From NCBI GenBank assembly GCA_046160485.1, contig JBJXGV010000027.1, forward strand, positions 1 through 64,000: a stretch of DNA of 64,000 nt, written 5' to 3'. A program made the translations under genes and the position numbers. The stretch's first letter is position 1, and the number at the start of each line of letters is the position of its first letter. The stretch is from JBJXGV01 sp046160485 (GTDB lineage Bacteria; Orphanbacterota; Orphanbacteria; JBJXGV01). Positions 27,737-35,525 of this stretch are shown piece after piece. A model generated the notes under the pieces. That model saw only the letters and a list, made by a program, of their open reading frames with translations. It ran no database searches and had not been told where the DNA came from.

Positions 27737-28699
27737 CTATCCCTTGCCGAAAACCCCCATGCGGAGGAACTTGTCGACCCGGCTTTCGACGAGCGCGTGA
27801 GGCGTGATCGACGTCAGGCGGCCGAGGTGGAGCTTGAGCGCCTCTTTTACGATCTCCGCGCTGTGGTTCGGGTCGCGGTGCGCGCCCCCGACGGGCTCGG
27901 GGATGATGCCATCGACGACGCCGAGGTCGAGCAAGTCCTGCGCGGTCAGTTTCAACGCCGCTGCCGCTGTCTCCGTCTTAGAACGATCGCCCCAAAGGAT
28001 CGCCGCGCACCCTTCCGGCGAAATGACCGAGTAGATCGAGTTTTCCATCATCAAAACGACGTCGCCCATTGCGAGCGCGAGGGCGCCGCCGCTGCCGCCT
28101 TCGCCGATCACGACCGTGATGAACGGCACGGGGACGCGAGCCATCTCGAAAAGATTCTCGGCGATGGCGGACGACTGCCCGCGCTCCTCGGCCTGAATTC
28201 CCGGATACGCGCCCGGCGTGTCGATGAACGTCACGATCGGGAGTTCGAACCGCGCGGCGAGCTTCATGAGGCGCAGCGCCTTTCGATAGCCCTCGGGATG
28301 CGCCATTCCGAAGTTTCGCTCGATGTTCTCGCGGGTGTTACGACCCTTCTGGTGGCCCATGACGACCACCGGCCTTTCGCCGAACCACGCGAGCCCGGCG
28401 ACGATCGCGCGATCGTCGCCGTAGAGCCGGTCGCCGCGCAGCTCGATGAAGCCGGTGAAGATGCGCTGAACGTAGTCGAGCGTGTACGGACGCCGCGGAT
28501 GGCGCGCGAGCTGAACGCGCTGCCACGGCGAGAGCTGCGAGTAGATCTCGTGCGCGAGCCGCTGAGTCTTGCGCTCGAGCCGGTGAATCTCCTCGGTGAA
28601 CTCGACATTCTCTTCGGTCGCCGACTGGCGCAGGTCTTCGATTTGGCGCTCGAGCTTGACGATCGGCCGCTCGAACTCGAGCCATCCGTCGTAGATCAT
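27737..28699 (-). CDS. accA: Acetyl-CoA carboxylase carboxyltransferase subunit alpha
   Basis: This 320-residue subunit catalyses, with AccD, transfer of CO2 from biotin to acetyl-CoA for fatty-acid synthesis. ATG 28699 overlaps the previous stop (TGATG), and length is normal (about 319). The N-terminus FERPIVKLERQIEDLRQSA is the usual helical lead. The carboxyltransferase fold shows GHQKGRNTRENIERNFGMAH, PIVTFIDTPGAYPGIQAEER, VIGEGGSGGALALAMGD with the oxyanion-hole glycines, and SVISPEGCAAILW. No accD is adjacent. It is co-transcribed with the small barrel protein upstream, both probably from the promoter at 29569-29597. Confidence 0.97.
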   Translation of the reverse strand: MIYDGWLEFERPIVKLERQIEDLRQSATEENVEFTEEIHRLERKTQRLAHEIYSQLSPWQRVQLARHPRRPYTLDYVQRIFTGFIELRGDRLYGDDRAIVAGLAWFGERPVVVMGHQKGRNTRENIERNFGMAHPEGYRKALRLMKLAARFELPIVTFIDTPGAYPGIQAEERGQSSAIAENLFEMARVPVPFITVVIGEGGSGGALALAMGDVVLMMENSIYSVISPEGCAAILWGDRSKTETAAAALKLTAQDLLDLGVVDGIIPEPVGGAHRDPNHSAEIVKEALKLHLGRLTSITPHALVESRVDKFLRMGVFGKG

Positions 28700-29529
28700 C
28701 AGAAAAACTCCGCGTAGCGAAAGCGAATCTCGCGGTTCCAATCGGCGAGGAGCCCGGCCTGTTCGCTGTTCTCGGTGAGGTTTCGAATGTCGAACTCGAG
28801 CCAGAGCGCTTCGGAGACGGCCCACGAGAACGATGTGTTGAGGTAGCCGCGCCCGCGGCCGAACTGGCCATCGCCATCGTTGTCGTTGAGCGCAAGATCG
28901 TATTCGGCGAGAAATACGACTCGATCGCCGAGGCTTTTTTGAATGCCGCCGAAGAGTGTCGGGCTGTCGTCGTCGTCGTTGTCTTCGAGCGAGCGTGAAA
29001 TGCCGCCTTGCAGCGACATGAAGCCGGCGACGGGCCACGTTTTCTCAGCGACCGCGAAGAGTCCGCGCGATTTCACCTCGTAGCGATCGAGAGAGTCGTC
29101 GTAAGCGCCAAGCCCCTGCGAATCGAAACCGATCGCGAACGCCGGATAGACCGATTCGCGCAGCACGCGGAGCTTGGTGTAGAACTCGACGCGCGGGTTC
29201 CAATCCGGGTCGCCGCTCGCGACGATCTCCGTGCCGCCGTAGTGAAAGCCGAACGTGAACGCGTCGAGCATTCCGACGCGCGCGCCGCCGATTGCGCTGC
29301 CGCCGCCGAGAAGGCGCAGAGAAAACTCGTAGGTGCCGCGCGGAAGAAGCTGCGCGGTCGGAGTATCGATGAGCTCAAGACGCAGGGGCATAGCCGGAAG
29401 CTCGGCGCGAACGGCGCGCGGAAGGAGCGCAACCGGGACGCCGATTCCGAGGGCGGTGCCGAGGATGACGAGCAAACGAGCAATTCGGCGGCGGCAATGG
29501 GGCAGCGCGCGCGCTTCCGTGTCGACCAA
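28699..29529 (-). CDS. Predicted outer-membrane beta-barrel protein (YjbH/porin-like), TTG start
   Basis: This is a 276-residue protein. TTG 29529 is the likely start because AAGGAGG lies 7-8 bp upstream and no ATG/GTG precedes the signal peptide (ARLLVILGTALGIGVPVALL). The mature sequence alternates short strands and turns: TPTAQLLPRGTYEFSLRLLG, DAFTFGFHYGGTEIVASGD, VYPAFAIGFDSQGLGAYDD, and ends in an aromatic (FRYAEFF), as barrels do. There is an acidic turn LEDNDDDDSPTLFGG. The fold resembles the YjbH-like single-domain barrels of many uncultured bacteria, but this is by eye only. It is coupled to accA by TGATG. The function is unknown. Confidence 0.65.
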   Translation of the reverse strand: MVDTEARALPHCRRRIARLLVILGTALGIGVPVALLPRAVRAELPAMPLRLELIDTPTAQLLPRGTYEFSLRLLGGGSAIGGARVGMLDAFTFGFHYGGTEIVASGDPDWNPRVEFYTKLRVLRESVYPAFAIGFDSQGLGAYDDSLDRYEVKSRGLFAVAEKTWPVAGFMSLQGGISRSLEDNDDDDSPTLFGGIQKSLGDRVVFLAEYDLALNDNDGDGQFGRGRGYLNTSFSWAVSEALWLEFDIRNLTENSEQAGLLADWNREIRFRYAEFF

Positions 29530-29568
29530 GTTGGCGCCTCCTTACAGAGGGGGGCCTCGCGAGGCGGC

Positions 29569-29597
29569 ACTCTAACAGGCGCTCCGGAGGGTGTCAA
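29569..29597 (-). promoter_or_regulatory. Sigma-70-like promoter of the barrel protein-accA operon
   Basis: The minus strand reads TTGACA (29597-29592), 17 bp, TAGAGT (29574-29569). The -35 is perfect and the -10 matches 4 of 6. The predicted start near 29562 leaves a leader of about 33 nt containing AAGGAGG before TTG 29529, a very ordinary geometry. Confidence 0.55.
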
Positions 29598-29653
29598 CGA
29601 AGAGTACAGGCGCCGAGCGCGGGTCGTCCTCCGGGGCGACCGCCCTTGCGGCC

Positions 29654-29682
29654 TTGTCGCCGTCCGCTAGAGCGGATATCCT
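29654..29682 (+). promoter_or_regulatory. Candidate promoter for a leaderless mRNA
   Basis: TTGTCG (29654-29659), 17 bp, TATCCT (29677-29682), each 4 of 6 to consensus. Only seven bases separate the -10 from ATG 29690, so transcription would begin at or within 1-2 nt of the start codon. No Shine-Dalgarno-like sequence precedes that ATG. Confidence 0.4.
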
Positions 29683-29689
29683 GGCGCGC

Positions 29690-30496
29690 ATGACAAACCT
29701 AGACGATCGAATCTTGCAGATCGAGAAAGCGCTCGACGACGAGGAGTGGGAAGAGGCGATCGAGCTTGCCGAGGACGGACTGAAGAGCCATCCGCGAAGC
29801 GCGTGGCTTCACGGGTTCATCGGCGAATCGCTGTCGGCGCTCGGCGAATACGAGGCGGCATGCGAATCGTACGCGCGCGCCGCAACGCTCGAGCCGGGGG
29901 CGCCGGAGTTCGCCGAGGCGCTCGCGGATGGGAATCTCCGCTGCGCGCGCTTCACCGAGGCGCGGGCCGCCGCGGAGCGGGCGCTTCTCTCCGATCCGCA
30001 GGCCGCGGGCGCGCTCGACATCCTCGCGTACATCGCCGAGCGCGAGGGCAACATTGCGCGTGCCGACGAGTTGTTGGCGCGAGTTCGCGCCGCCGACTCG
30101 TGCGCGCGCGGCCCCTGCCGGTTCGATGACGCGGCGTTCCGCGCCGCGATGAAAGACGCGCTCGACCAGCTTCCCGAGGAGTTTCAGAAAGCGCTCGACA
30201 AGAACGTCGCGATCCTCGTCGAAGCCGTACCGAGCGAGGCGCTCCTACGCTCGACCGAGCCGCCGCTCGATCCGACGATTCTCGGGTTCTACTCGGGCGT
30301 TCCGCTTCCCGACCGCGAGCCGTCGCAAGCGCCGCCGCCGCTCCCCGACACGATCCATCTCTTCCAGCGCAATCTCGAGCACGTCAGCGGTACGCGCGAC
30401 GAACTCGTCGACGAAATCGCGACGACGCTCTATCACGAGATCGCGCACTATCTCGGGTTCGAAGAAGACGAGATGGAAGGCCTCGGACTCGAGTAA
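29690..30496 (+). CDS. TPR protein with C-terminal minimal zinc-metallopeptidase (zincin) domain
   Basis: This is a 268-residue cytosolic protein with no signal peptide. Residues about 5-135 are TPR-like helices (EWEEAIELAEDGLKSHPRSA, GEYEAACESYARAATLEPGA, RFTEARAAAERALLSDPQAA). The C-terminal part matches the small metallopeptidase family with a conserved HExxH: DTIHLFQRNLEHVSG, then TTLYHEIAHYLGFEEDEMEG, preceded by LDPTILGFYSGVPLPDRE. The usual stand-alone family member is about 120 residues, so the TPR half is an added partner-binding module. The ATG at 29690 is preferred to an upstream in-frame start at 29591 because the -10-like TATCCT and the domain boundary fit it. It ends 5 bp before the convergent pdxH. 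Confidence 0.82.
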   Translation: MTNLDDRILQIEKALDDEEWEEAIELAEDGLKSHPRSAWLHGFIGESLSALGEYEAACESYARAATLEPGAPEFAEALADGNLRCARFTEARAAAERALLSDPQAAGALDILAYIAEREGNIARADELLARVRAADSCARGPCRFDDAAFRAAMKDALDQLPEEFQKALDKNVAILVEAVPSEALLRSTEPPLDPTILGFYSGVPLPDREPSQAPPPLPDTIHLFQRNLEHVSGTRDELVDEIATTLYHEIAHYLGFEEDEMEGLGLE

Positions 30497-30501
30497 GCGC
30501 G

Positions 30502-31098
30502 TTACGGTGCGAGGCGCGACATCTTCCACGCCGCGCCGTCGCGCTCGTAGAGAAAGCGGTCGTGCAGGCGGCCGCGCTGCCCGATCCAAAACTCGAACGA
30601 TTCCGGCGTGAGGATGTAGCCGCCCCAGAAGTCGGGGCACGGGATGTCGCGGCCCGCGTATTCGCGTTCGAGTTCGCCGACGCGGCGGTCGAGCGATTCG
30701 CGATCGTCGATGCGCGCGCTCTGCGGCGACGCCCACGCGCCGATCTGGCTTTCGCGCGGGCGCGTCGCGAAGTACTCGTGCGAGACGGCGCGGGGCGCGC
30801 GCGCGGCACGTCCTTCGATGCGCACCTGGCGCTCGAGGCGCGCCCAGTGGAAGACGAGTGCAGCGTGCGGGTTCGCGTCGAGCTCGGCGGCCTTGCGGCT
30901 CGCGTAATTCGTCACGAAGAGGAACCCGCCGTCGCGGACACCTTTGTGCAGAATCAAGCGCGCCGACGGCTTCCCGTCCGGCGTTGCCGTCGCCAACGTG
31001 GCCGCCTCGGGCATCTCGAGCCCTGCGCGCGCGGCCTCATCGAGCCACGTCTGGAAAACGCGGAACGGGTCGCGATCGAGCACGGGGGCACCGCTCAC
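30502..31098 (-). CDS. pdxH: Pyridoxamine 5'-phosphate oxidase
   Basis: This 198-residue FMN enzyme oxidises pyridoxine or pyridoxamine 5'-phosphate to PLP. Visible landmarks: DPFRVFQTWLDEAARAGL at the N-terminus, ATLATATPDGKPSARLILHK with the FMN/substrate Arg-Lys, FVTNYASRKAAELDANPHAA, FHWARLERQVRIEG, SRPRE-type stretch TRPRESQIGAWASPQS, and the C-terminal FWGGYILTPESFEFWIG with RLHDRFLYER. The terminus is APxxLAP-like (MSRLAP). Length is normal. GTG 31098 overlaps the esterase stop as GTGA, so the two are translationally coupled. Confidence 0.95.
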   Translation of the reverse strand: MSGAPVLDRDPFRVFQTWLDEAARAGLEMPEAATLATATPDGKPSARLILHKGVRDGGFLFVTNYASRKAAELDANPHAALVFHWARLERQVRIEGRAARAPRAVSHEYFATRPRESQIGAWASPQSARIDDRESLDRRVGELEREYAGRDIPCPDFWGGYILTPESFEFWIGQRGRLHDRFLYERDGAAWKMSRLAP

Positions 31099-32135
31099 GA
31101 CGCGGCCTTTCCGGTCGCGATCGCGGCATAGAGGTACGGCAGTGACACGTCGAGGCGATAGTCGATGCCCGAGTGCGTGTCGTCGAACTCTTCATAGCGG
31201 TGCGCCACACCCAGGGCCGCGATGCGGTCCGCGAATGCACGGGCGCCGTAGTGGAGGAAATATTGGTCGCGCACGCCGCAGTCGATGAAGAGCGCGCTTA
31301 GGCGGCGTAGATTCGCGATCGCTTCCGGATGCTCGACAATGCGGAGCGGATCGTGCGCGAGCCAGGCGGCCCAACGTTCGTCGACCAACTCGCACGTGCG
31401 CGAATTCACCGGCAAGCGAATTCCCTTCGGCGCGCGCGGATCGGGATCGTACGTCGCCCCCATCGCGAGAATCATGAGCGCGTGCATCTCGTCGTCCTTC
31501 ACCTTGCGGCTTTCGTCGAGCGCGCGGAGAAACTCGGCGACGCTTCCGCCGTGGCGCGCGAGCACGTCGAGCGTTCGCGGAAAATCCGCGCGGTAGAGCC
31601 AGTCGAAACCGATGTCGCCGGAGTGACAGGCGACCGCGCCCCACGCGTCGGCGTGGCGAAGCGCGTGAATGATCGCGCCGTAGCCGCCGCTCGATTTGCC
31701 GAAGACGGCGCGACCTTCGCGTCCGCGACGCACCGGAAACTCGGCCTCGATGCGCGGCAGGAGTTCATCGATGATGAAATCCTCCCATCGCCCCATCGCC
31801 GCCGAGTTGATGTATTGGTTGCCGCCGAGCGACGTGAACGCATCGGGGAACGCGGTGACGATCGGGCCGATGCGGCCTTCGTCGATGAGGCGGTCGATGC
31901 GCTGCGGCAGACTCTCGCCGAATGACTGCCACGCGAGGTGACGCAGACCGCTGCCCGTAAAACCGGCGAGCGAAACGAAGAGAGGAAACTCGCTGCCGCG
32001 CGCGCACTCCGCCGGCACGTACACAGCGACGGCGCGCGAAGCGGGATCGCCGAGCAGATTTCCGGCGAGCGCCTCGGATTCGATCGTGATCATGGTGGTC
32101 GCGCCGCGCGCGGGGTTGAAATTGTGCTTCGGCAT
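31095..32135 (-). CDS. Esterase-D-like alpha/beta hydrolase
   Basis: This is a 346-residue protein without a signal peptide. The nucleophile elbow is in AVFGKSSGGYGAIIHAL (GxSxGG), with the probable acid in LFIDCGVRDQYFLHYGAR and the His in EFDDTHSGIDYRLDV, giving a Ser-Asp-His triad in the order of the esterase-D/enterochelin-esterase group. The N-terminal strand VAVYVPAECARGSEFPLFVS and GRIGPIVTAFPDAFTSLGGN fit. The start ATG has AAGGAG 10 bp upstream. The substrate is unknown. It is first in a two-gene unit with pdxH, with no obvious biochemical link. It diverges from tag, with a 122-bp shared upstream region. Confidence 0.85.
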   Translation of the reverse strand: MPKHNFNPARGATTMITIESEALAGNLLGDPASRAVAVYVPAECARGSEFPLFVSLAGFTGSGLRHLAWQSFGESLPQRIDRLIDEGRIGPIVTAFPDAFTSLGGNQYINSAAMGRWEDFIIDELLPRIEAEFPVRRGREGRAVFGKSSGGYGAIIHALRHADAWGAVACHSGDIGFDWLYRADFPRTLDVLARHGGSVAEFLRALDESRKVKDDEMHALMILAMGATYDPDPRAPKGIRLPVNSRTCELVDERWAAWLAHDPLRIVEHPEAIANLRRLSALFIDCGVRDQYFLHYGARAFADRIAALGVAHRYEEFDDTHSGIDYRLDVSLPYLYAAIATGKAAS

Positions 32136-32180
32136 GCGTGCGATTCTCCTTACGCAACGTGCCCGCTCGCATACGGCGAG

Positions 32181-32209
32181 TTGAGCGGGAGCGGCGCGGC
32201 CGATAGAAT
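32181..32209 (+). promoter_or_regulatory. Sigma-70-like promoter of tag
   Basis: TTGAGC (32181-32186), 17 bp, TAGAAT (32204-32209; 5 of 6). The predicted start near 32216 leaves a 42-nt leader with AGGGA ahead of GTG 32258. Confidence 0.5.
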
Positions 32210-32257
32210 AACACGCTCGCGAAAGCAGTTCGTCACGAACGCAAGAGGGACGGAGCA

Positions 32258-32854
32258 GTGAGCGCTGAGATGATTCGCTGCCGGTGGGTTTCGAGCGATC
32301 CGCTGTACGAGCGATACCACGACGAGGAATGGGGCGTTCCCGAGCACGACGACCGCGCGCTCTTCGAGAAGCTGATCCTCGACGGCTTTCAGGCCGGGCT
32401 CTCTTGGATCACGATCCTGCGCAAGCGCGAGAATTTCCGGCGCGCGTTCGACGGATTCGACCCGGAGAAAATCGCGCGCTACTCGCCGGCGAAGCTCGCG
32501 GCGCTTCTCGACGACGCCGGAATCGTGCGCAACCGGCAGAAAGTGCACGGGGCCGTCGAGAGCGCGCGCGCGTATCTTGCGATTCGCGCGGAGACCGGGA
32601 GCTTCGATCGCTACATCTGGAGCTTCACCGGCGGGCGCACGATTCAGAATGAGTGGACGCAGCACGCGCGAATCCCGGCGAAAACTCCGGAGTCCGAAGC
32701 GATGAGCAAAGACCTCGTCCGGCGCGGCTTCAAGTTTGTCGGCCCGACGATCTGCTACGCGTTCATGCAGGCCGTCGGCATCGTCAACGACCACACGACC
32801 GACTGTTTTCGCTACAAGCCATTGTCGAAGATGCCGCGGCGCGCGGCGCGATGA
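32258..32854 (+). CDS. tag: DNA-3-methyladenine glycosylase I
   Basis: This 198-residue base-excision enzyme removes 3-methyladenine. It shows IRCRWVSSDPLYERYHDEEW, whose Cys and His are two zinc ligands, and IVNDHTTDCFRY, which supplies the other two. FEKLILDGFQAGLSWITILR and RENFRRAFDGFDPEKIARY are the standard Tag helices, and FKFVGPTICYAFMQAVG closes the fold. The length matches the family (about 187). GTG 32258 is used, with AGGGA seven bases upstream; an ATG four codons in is possible. The stop overlaps the methyltransferase start (ATGA), so the two form an operon. Confidence 0.97.
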   Translation: MSAEMIRCRWVSSDPLYERYHDEEWGVPEHDDRALFEKLILDGFQAGLSWITILRKRENFRRAFDGFDPEKIARYSPAKLAALLDDAGIVRNRQKVHGAVESARAYLAIRAETGSFDRYIWSFTGGRTIQNEWTQHARIPAKTPESEAMSKDLVRRGFKFVGPTICYAFMQAVGIVNDHTTDCFRYKPLSKMPRRAAR

Positions 32855-33681
32855 GCGACACCGAAAAACTGGAAAGCGTCGAGGGGCGCATCTCGGTCAT
32901 GGCGGCGCTCCACGCTGGGAAGCGCGTCGTTCACGCGATCCTCGTCAAGCAGGACGCGGATGACGACGCGCTCCGCGACGTGCTTGCGCTTGCCGCCGCG
33001 CGCCGCATCGACGTGCGCCGCGTCGGCGCCGATGAGATCGCCGCGCACGCGCACGGCGCCTCGCACGGCGGCGTGCTTGCGCTCTGCGAGCCGAAGCCGC
33101 TTGCGACCGCCGCCGAATTGCTCGCCTCGGTGAGCGAGCAAATGAAGACGCGATCGACGACGGGCGACGCGCCGCTCCTGCTTCTTCTCGAAGGGGCCGA
33201 CGACGCGCGCAACCTCGGTTTCACGCTGCGCAGCGCGGACGCGTTCGGCGCGCACGCGGTGCTCCTCAAGAAACGCGCGTGGGATTTCGATTCCGTCGAG
33301 GTCGCGCGGCCATCGTCGGGCGCGTACGAGCGAATGCCGATCGTTCTTTTCTCCGACACGGCGCTCATCGCAGAACTTCGCGGGATGGGGCTGAAGCTGA
33401 TCGGCTGTCTTGCAAACGTGCAGCGGACTCTCTATGGCGCGAGTCTCGACTGGCCGACGATTCTCGCGATCGGCGGCGAGAAGCGCGGACTCTCCGCGGC
33501 GGTGCGCGACCTGTGCGACCGCTTCGCGCGCATTCCGACTCGCGAGGGTGCGTCGCTGTCGCTATCGCACGCGGCGAGCGTGGCGCTCGCCGAGGCGGCG
33601 CGCCAACGCTTTGTCGCGCACGCGGCCCGTGCGGGCGATACCGCCGCCGAGGTTTCGTCGCGCCGATCGACTCCGGACTAG
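32851..33681 (+). CDS. SpoU/TrmH-family RNA 2'-O-methyltransferase
   Basis: This 276-residue protein starts inside the tag stop codon (ATGA). The N-terminal part (EGRISVMAALHAGKRVVHAI, about 10-80) is the small substrate-binding domain of TrmH/RlmB-type enzymes. The SPOUT catalytic knot shows LLLLLEGADDARNLGFTLRS (motif 1, Asn-Leu-Gly), LAIGGEKRGLSAAVRD (motif 2) and GASLSLSHAASVALAEAARQ (motif 3). The target could be tRNA or 23S rRNA; the sequence does not decide it. A short low-complexity tail (VSSRRSTPD) follows. The substrate-binding domain differs enough from E. coli RlmB that no gene symbol is given. Confidence 0.9.
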   Translation: MSDTEKLESVEGRISVMAALHAGKRVVHAILVKQDADDDALRDVLALAAARRIDVRRVGADEIAAHAHGASHGGVLALCEPKPLATAAELLASVSEQMKTRSTTGDAPLLLLLEGADDARNLGFTLRSADAFGAHAVLLKKRAWDFDSVEVARPSSGAYERMPIVLFSDTALIAELRGMGLKLIGCLANVQRTLYGASLDWPTILAIGGEKRGLSAAVRDLCDRFARIPTREGASLSLSHAASVALAEAARQRFVAHAARAGDTAAEVSSRRSTPD

Positions 33682-33721
33682 GCGCGCCGAACGTCGCGCA
33701 TCGCTGCGGCGGGCGCGTCGC

Positions 33722-35500
33722 TTACGGGTCGCGCGCTTCCGCGGCTCGCAGACGCAGTAGGGCAACCGCGCCATTGGTGGCGACGAGTTCGAATTTCGCC
33801 GGCAAACGCTGCGCCGCGGAAGCGGCATCGACCACGAGGTATCCCGGGACGGCGCGTCGCGCGAGCCATTGGCGCAAGCGGCCCATATCACGCGCGTCAC
33901 AGACCTCGAGTTGCTCGCGAAAACCGGCGTCACCGGTCGGCTCCGAGGCGGGTATCGGCACATTGCACGTGCTGCGCCGCGCGATGTAGTAGCGCCACCA
34001 CCCGGGCTCGAGCGGAATCTCATAGAGGACGAATGCGTCCTCGGGCGTCTCCCGTCGTACCCATTCGTAGAGCGCGACGCGTTCGGCGGCGATCGGCTTC
34101 TCGCGAAGCACAGGGAGCGCGTGAACAACGAAACCCGCGACGCAGGCGATGCCGACGACAGCGGCCGAGAGAGCGCGCAGCCGCGGGCGCCGCGCGAACA
34201 GATCGGCCGCGATCCACGAGGAAGAGAGAATCGCGAGCGGATAGACCATCAACGTGAGGAACCGTGACGGCGTGAATGCCGCGGCCGCAACCCCCGTGGT
34301 GGCGAACGACACCGCGCGGTAGACACGGTCCCAGAAGAGAAAACCGATCCCAAGAGACGCCAACCACACGACGAGAAAATGACGTTGTGCGACGACGCGC
34401 GGCGACCGCGCCGCGGCGAAAACGCCGAGTGCGATGAGCGGCAGGAGCGGGAACCCGATCGAACTCGCGACATCGAATACGCCCAAAGCGCCCTCGTCCG
34501 TAAAACGGAGCGCATCGGTTCGCGCCAGACTCGCCGCCTTCGGCAAGTAGGTGAAGAGAAACGGCGCCGCAACGATGATCTGCCAAACAACGCTGCGACC
34601 GAGAAACGCCACGTCCGCGCGCTCACGCCGTCCCGCGAGGTTCACGACGACGTACGCACCGAGAACCCAAGCCGCGATGAACGCGCCGAGGTGGCTGACC
34701 ATCGCAAGGGCCGCGAGCAACACGCCGGCCACGAGCGCGGGGCGCTGCGGCTTCACGCTCCCGAACAGGAGTATGAGCACTCCGAAGAAGAACGCGTGCG
34801 CCAGAACCGTGGGCAGCCCGCCCCACGAGAGATAGCTGAAGAAACCTCCGAGTCGGGCGGCGAACGTCACCGCAAGCGCCGCCGCGAGGGCCGCCCAGCG
34901 GTCCGCCAAGAAAATGCGCGCCGTCACCCAGAATGCGCCGAGCGAGAGAACGCCGAACCAAAAATGGAGCGACTCGAACACAAGCGGCATCGCGAGCCCG
35001 GTCCAGCGCGCCAAGAACGCAAGAACTAGATGGAGGCCCTGCGTGTAGTTGACTCCGATCGACGCCCAAGGCGTCCAGTCGCTGGCGAGGCGGCCGGTCT
35101 GACGGATCTTGTCCGCGAGGAACGCATGGAAAACCGGGTCGTGTCCGAGCGGAAACTCGAATCGTGCGGCGGAGAAGTACATCGTCAGCACAAGCACGAC
35201 GGCGACGAGCAGATGGAGTCGCATCGGCCTTCGCGCAGGCCGCGCGCCGCGTGCGAAATCGACGCCGTACACACACCATCCCGCAACGCCGGCGCCGAGT
35301 GGAATCCACCACACGGCGGCGCCGATCGCCCCAATTAGGGAATAGAGCGTCACGACGGTCATCGCGAGGCCGGCGAGCGCGGTGAGGCACGCTATCTCCG
35401 GCGATCCGCGCCCCTCGCCCGCGCGCGGCCAGACAAGAAGCCGGCCCTGCCCCGCTGCAATCGCGAGGAACATGCCGGCGAGTGCGACCGCGCCGATCAC
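33722..35500 (-). CDS. Multi-pass membrane protein, GT-C glycosyltransferase-like
   Basis: This is a 592-residue protein with about 12-13 hydrophobic segments (VALAGMFLAIAAGQGRLLV, LHLLVAVVLVLTMYFSAARF, LVLAFLARWTGLAMPLVFES and others) and a C-terminal soluble part of about 100 residues starting around ALYEWVRRETPEDAFVLYEI. The first external loop carries FPLGHDPVFHAFLADKIRQT; an acidic or His/Asp-bearing first loop is typical of lipid-linked-sugar GT-C enzymes. The sequence layout resembles the protein at 54811-56946, whose first loop has the similar FYMGHDWFKHLQVYRAL. The gene lies 25 bp after dnaE. Envelope glycan synthesis is inferred and the sugar donor is unknown. Confidence 0.7.
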   Translation of the reverse strand: MIGAVALAGMFLAIAAGQGRLLVWPRAGEGRGSPEIACLTALAGLAMTVVTLYSLIGAIGAAVWWIPLGAGVAGWCVYGVDFARGARPARRPMRLHLLVAVVLVLTMYFSAARFEFPLGHDPVFHAFLADKIRQTGRLASDWTPWASIGVNYTQGLHLVLAFLARWTGLAMPLVFESLHFWFGVLSLGAFWVTARIFLADRWAALAAALAVTFAARLGGFFSYLSWGGLPTVLAHAFFFGVLILLFGSVKPQRPALVAGVLLAALAMVSHLGAFIAAWVLGAYVVVNLAGRRERADVAFLGRSVVWQIIVAAPFLFTYLPKAASLARTDALRFTDEGALGVFDVASSIGFPLLPLIALGVFAAARSPRVVAQRHFLVVWLASLGIGFLFWDRVYRAVSFATTGVAAAAFTPSRFLTLMVYPLAILSSSWIAADLFARRPRLRALSAAVVGIACVAGFVVHALPVLREKPIAAERVALYEWVRRETPEDAFVLYEIPLEPGWWRYYIARRSTCNVPIPASEPTGDAGFREQLEVCDARDMGRLRQWLARRAVPGYLVVDAASAAQRLPAKFELVATNGAVALLRLRAAEARDP

Positions 35501-35525
35501 GGGCGGGGCGCCGTGCGAGAGACGC

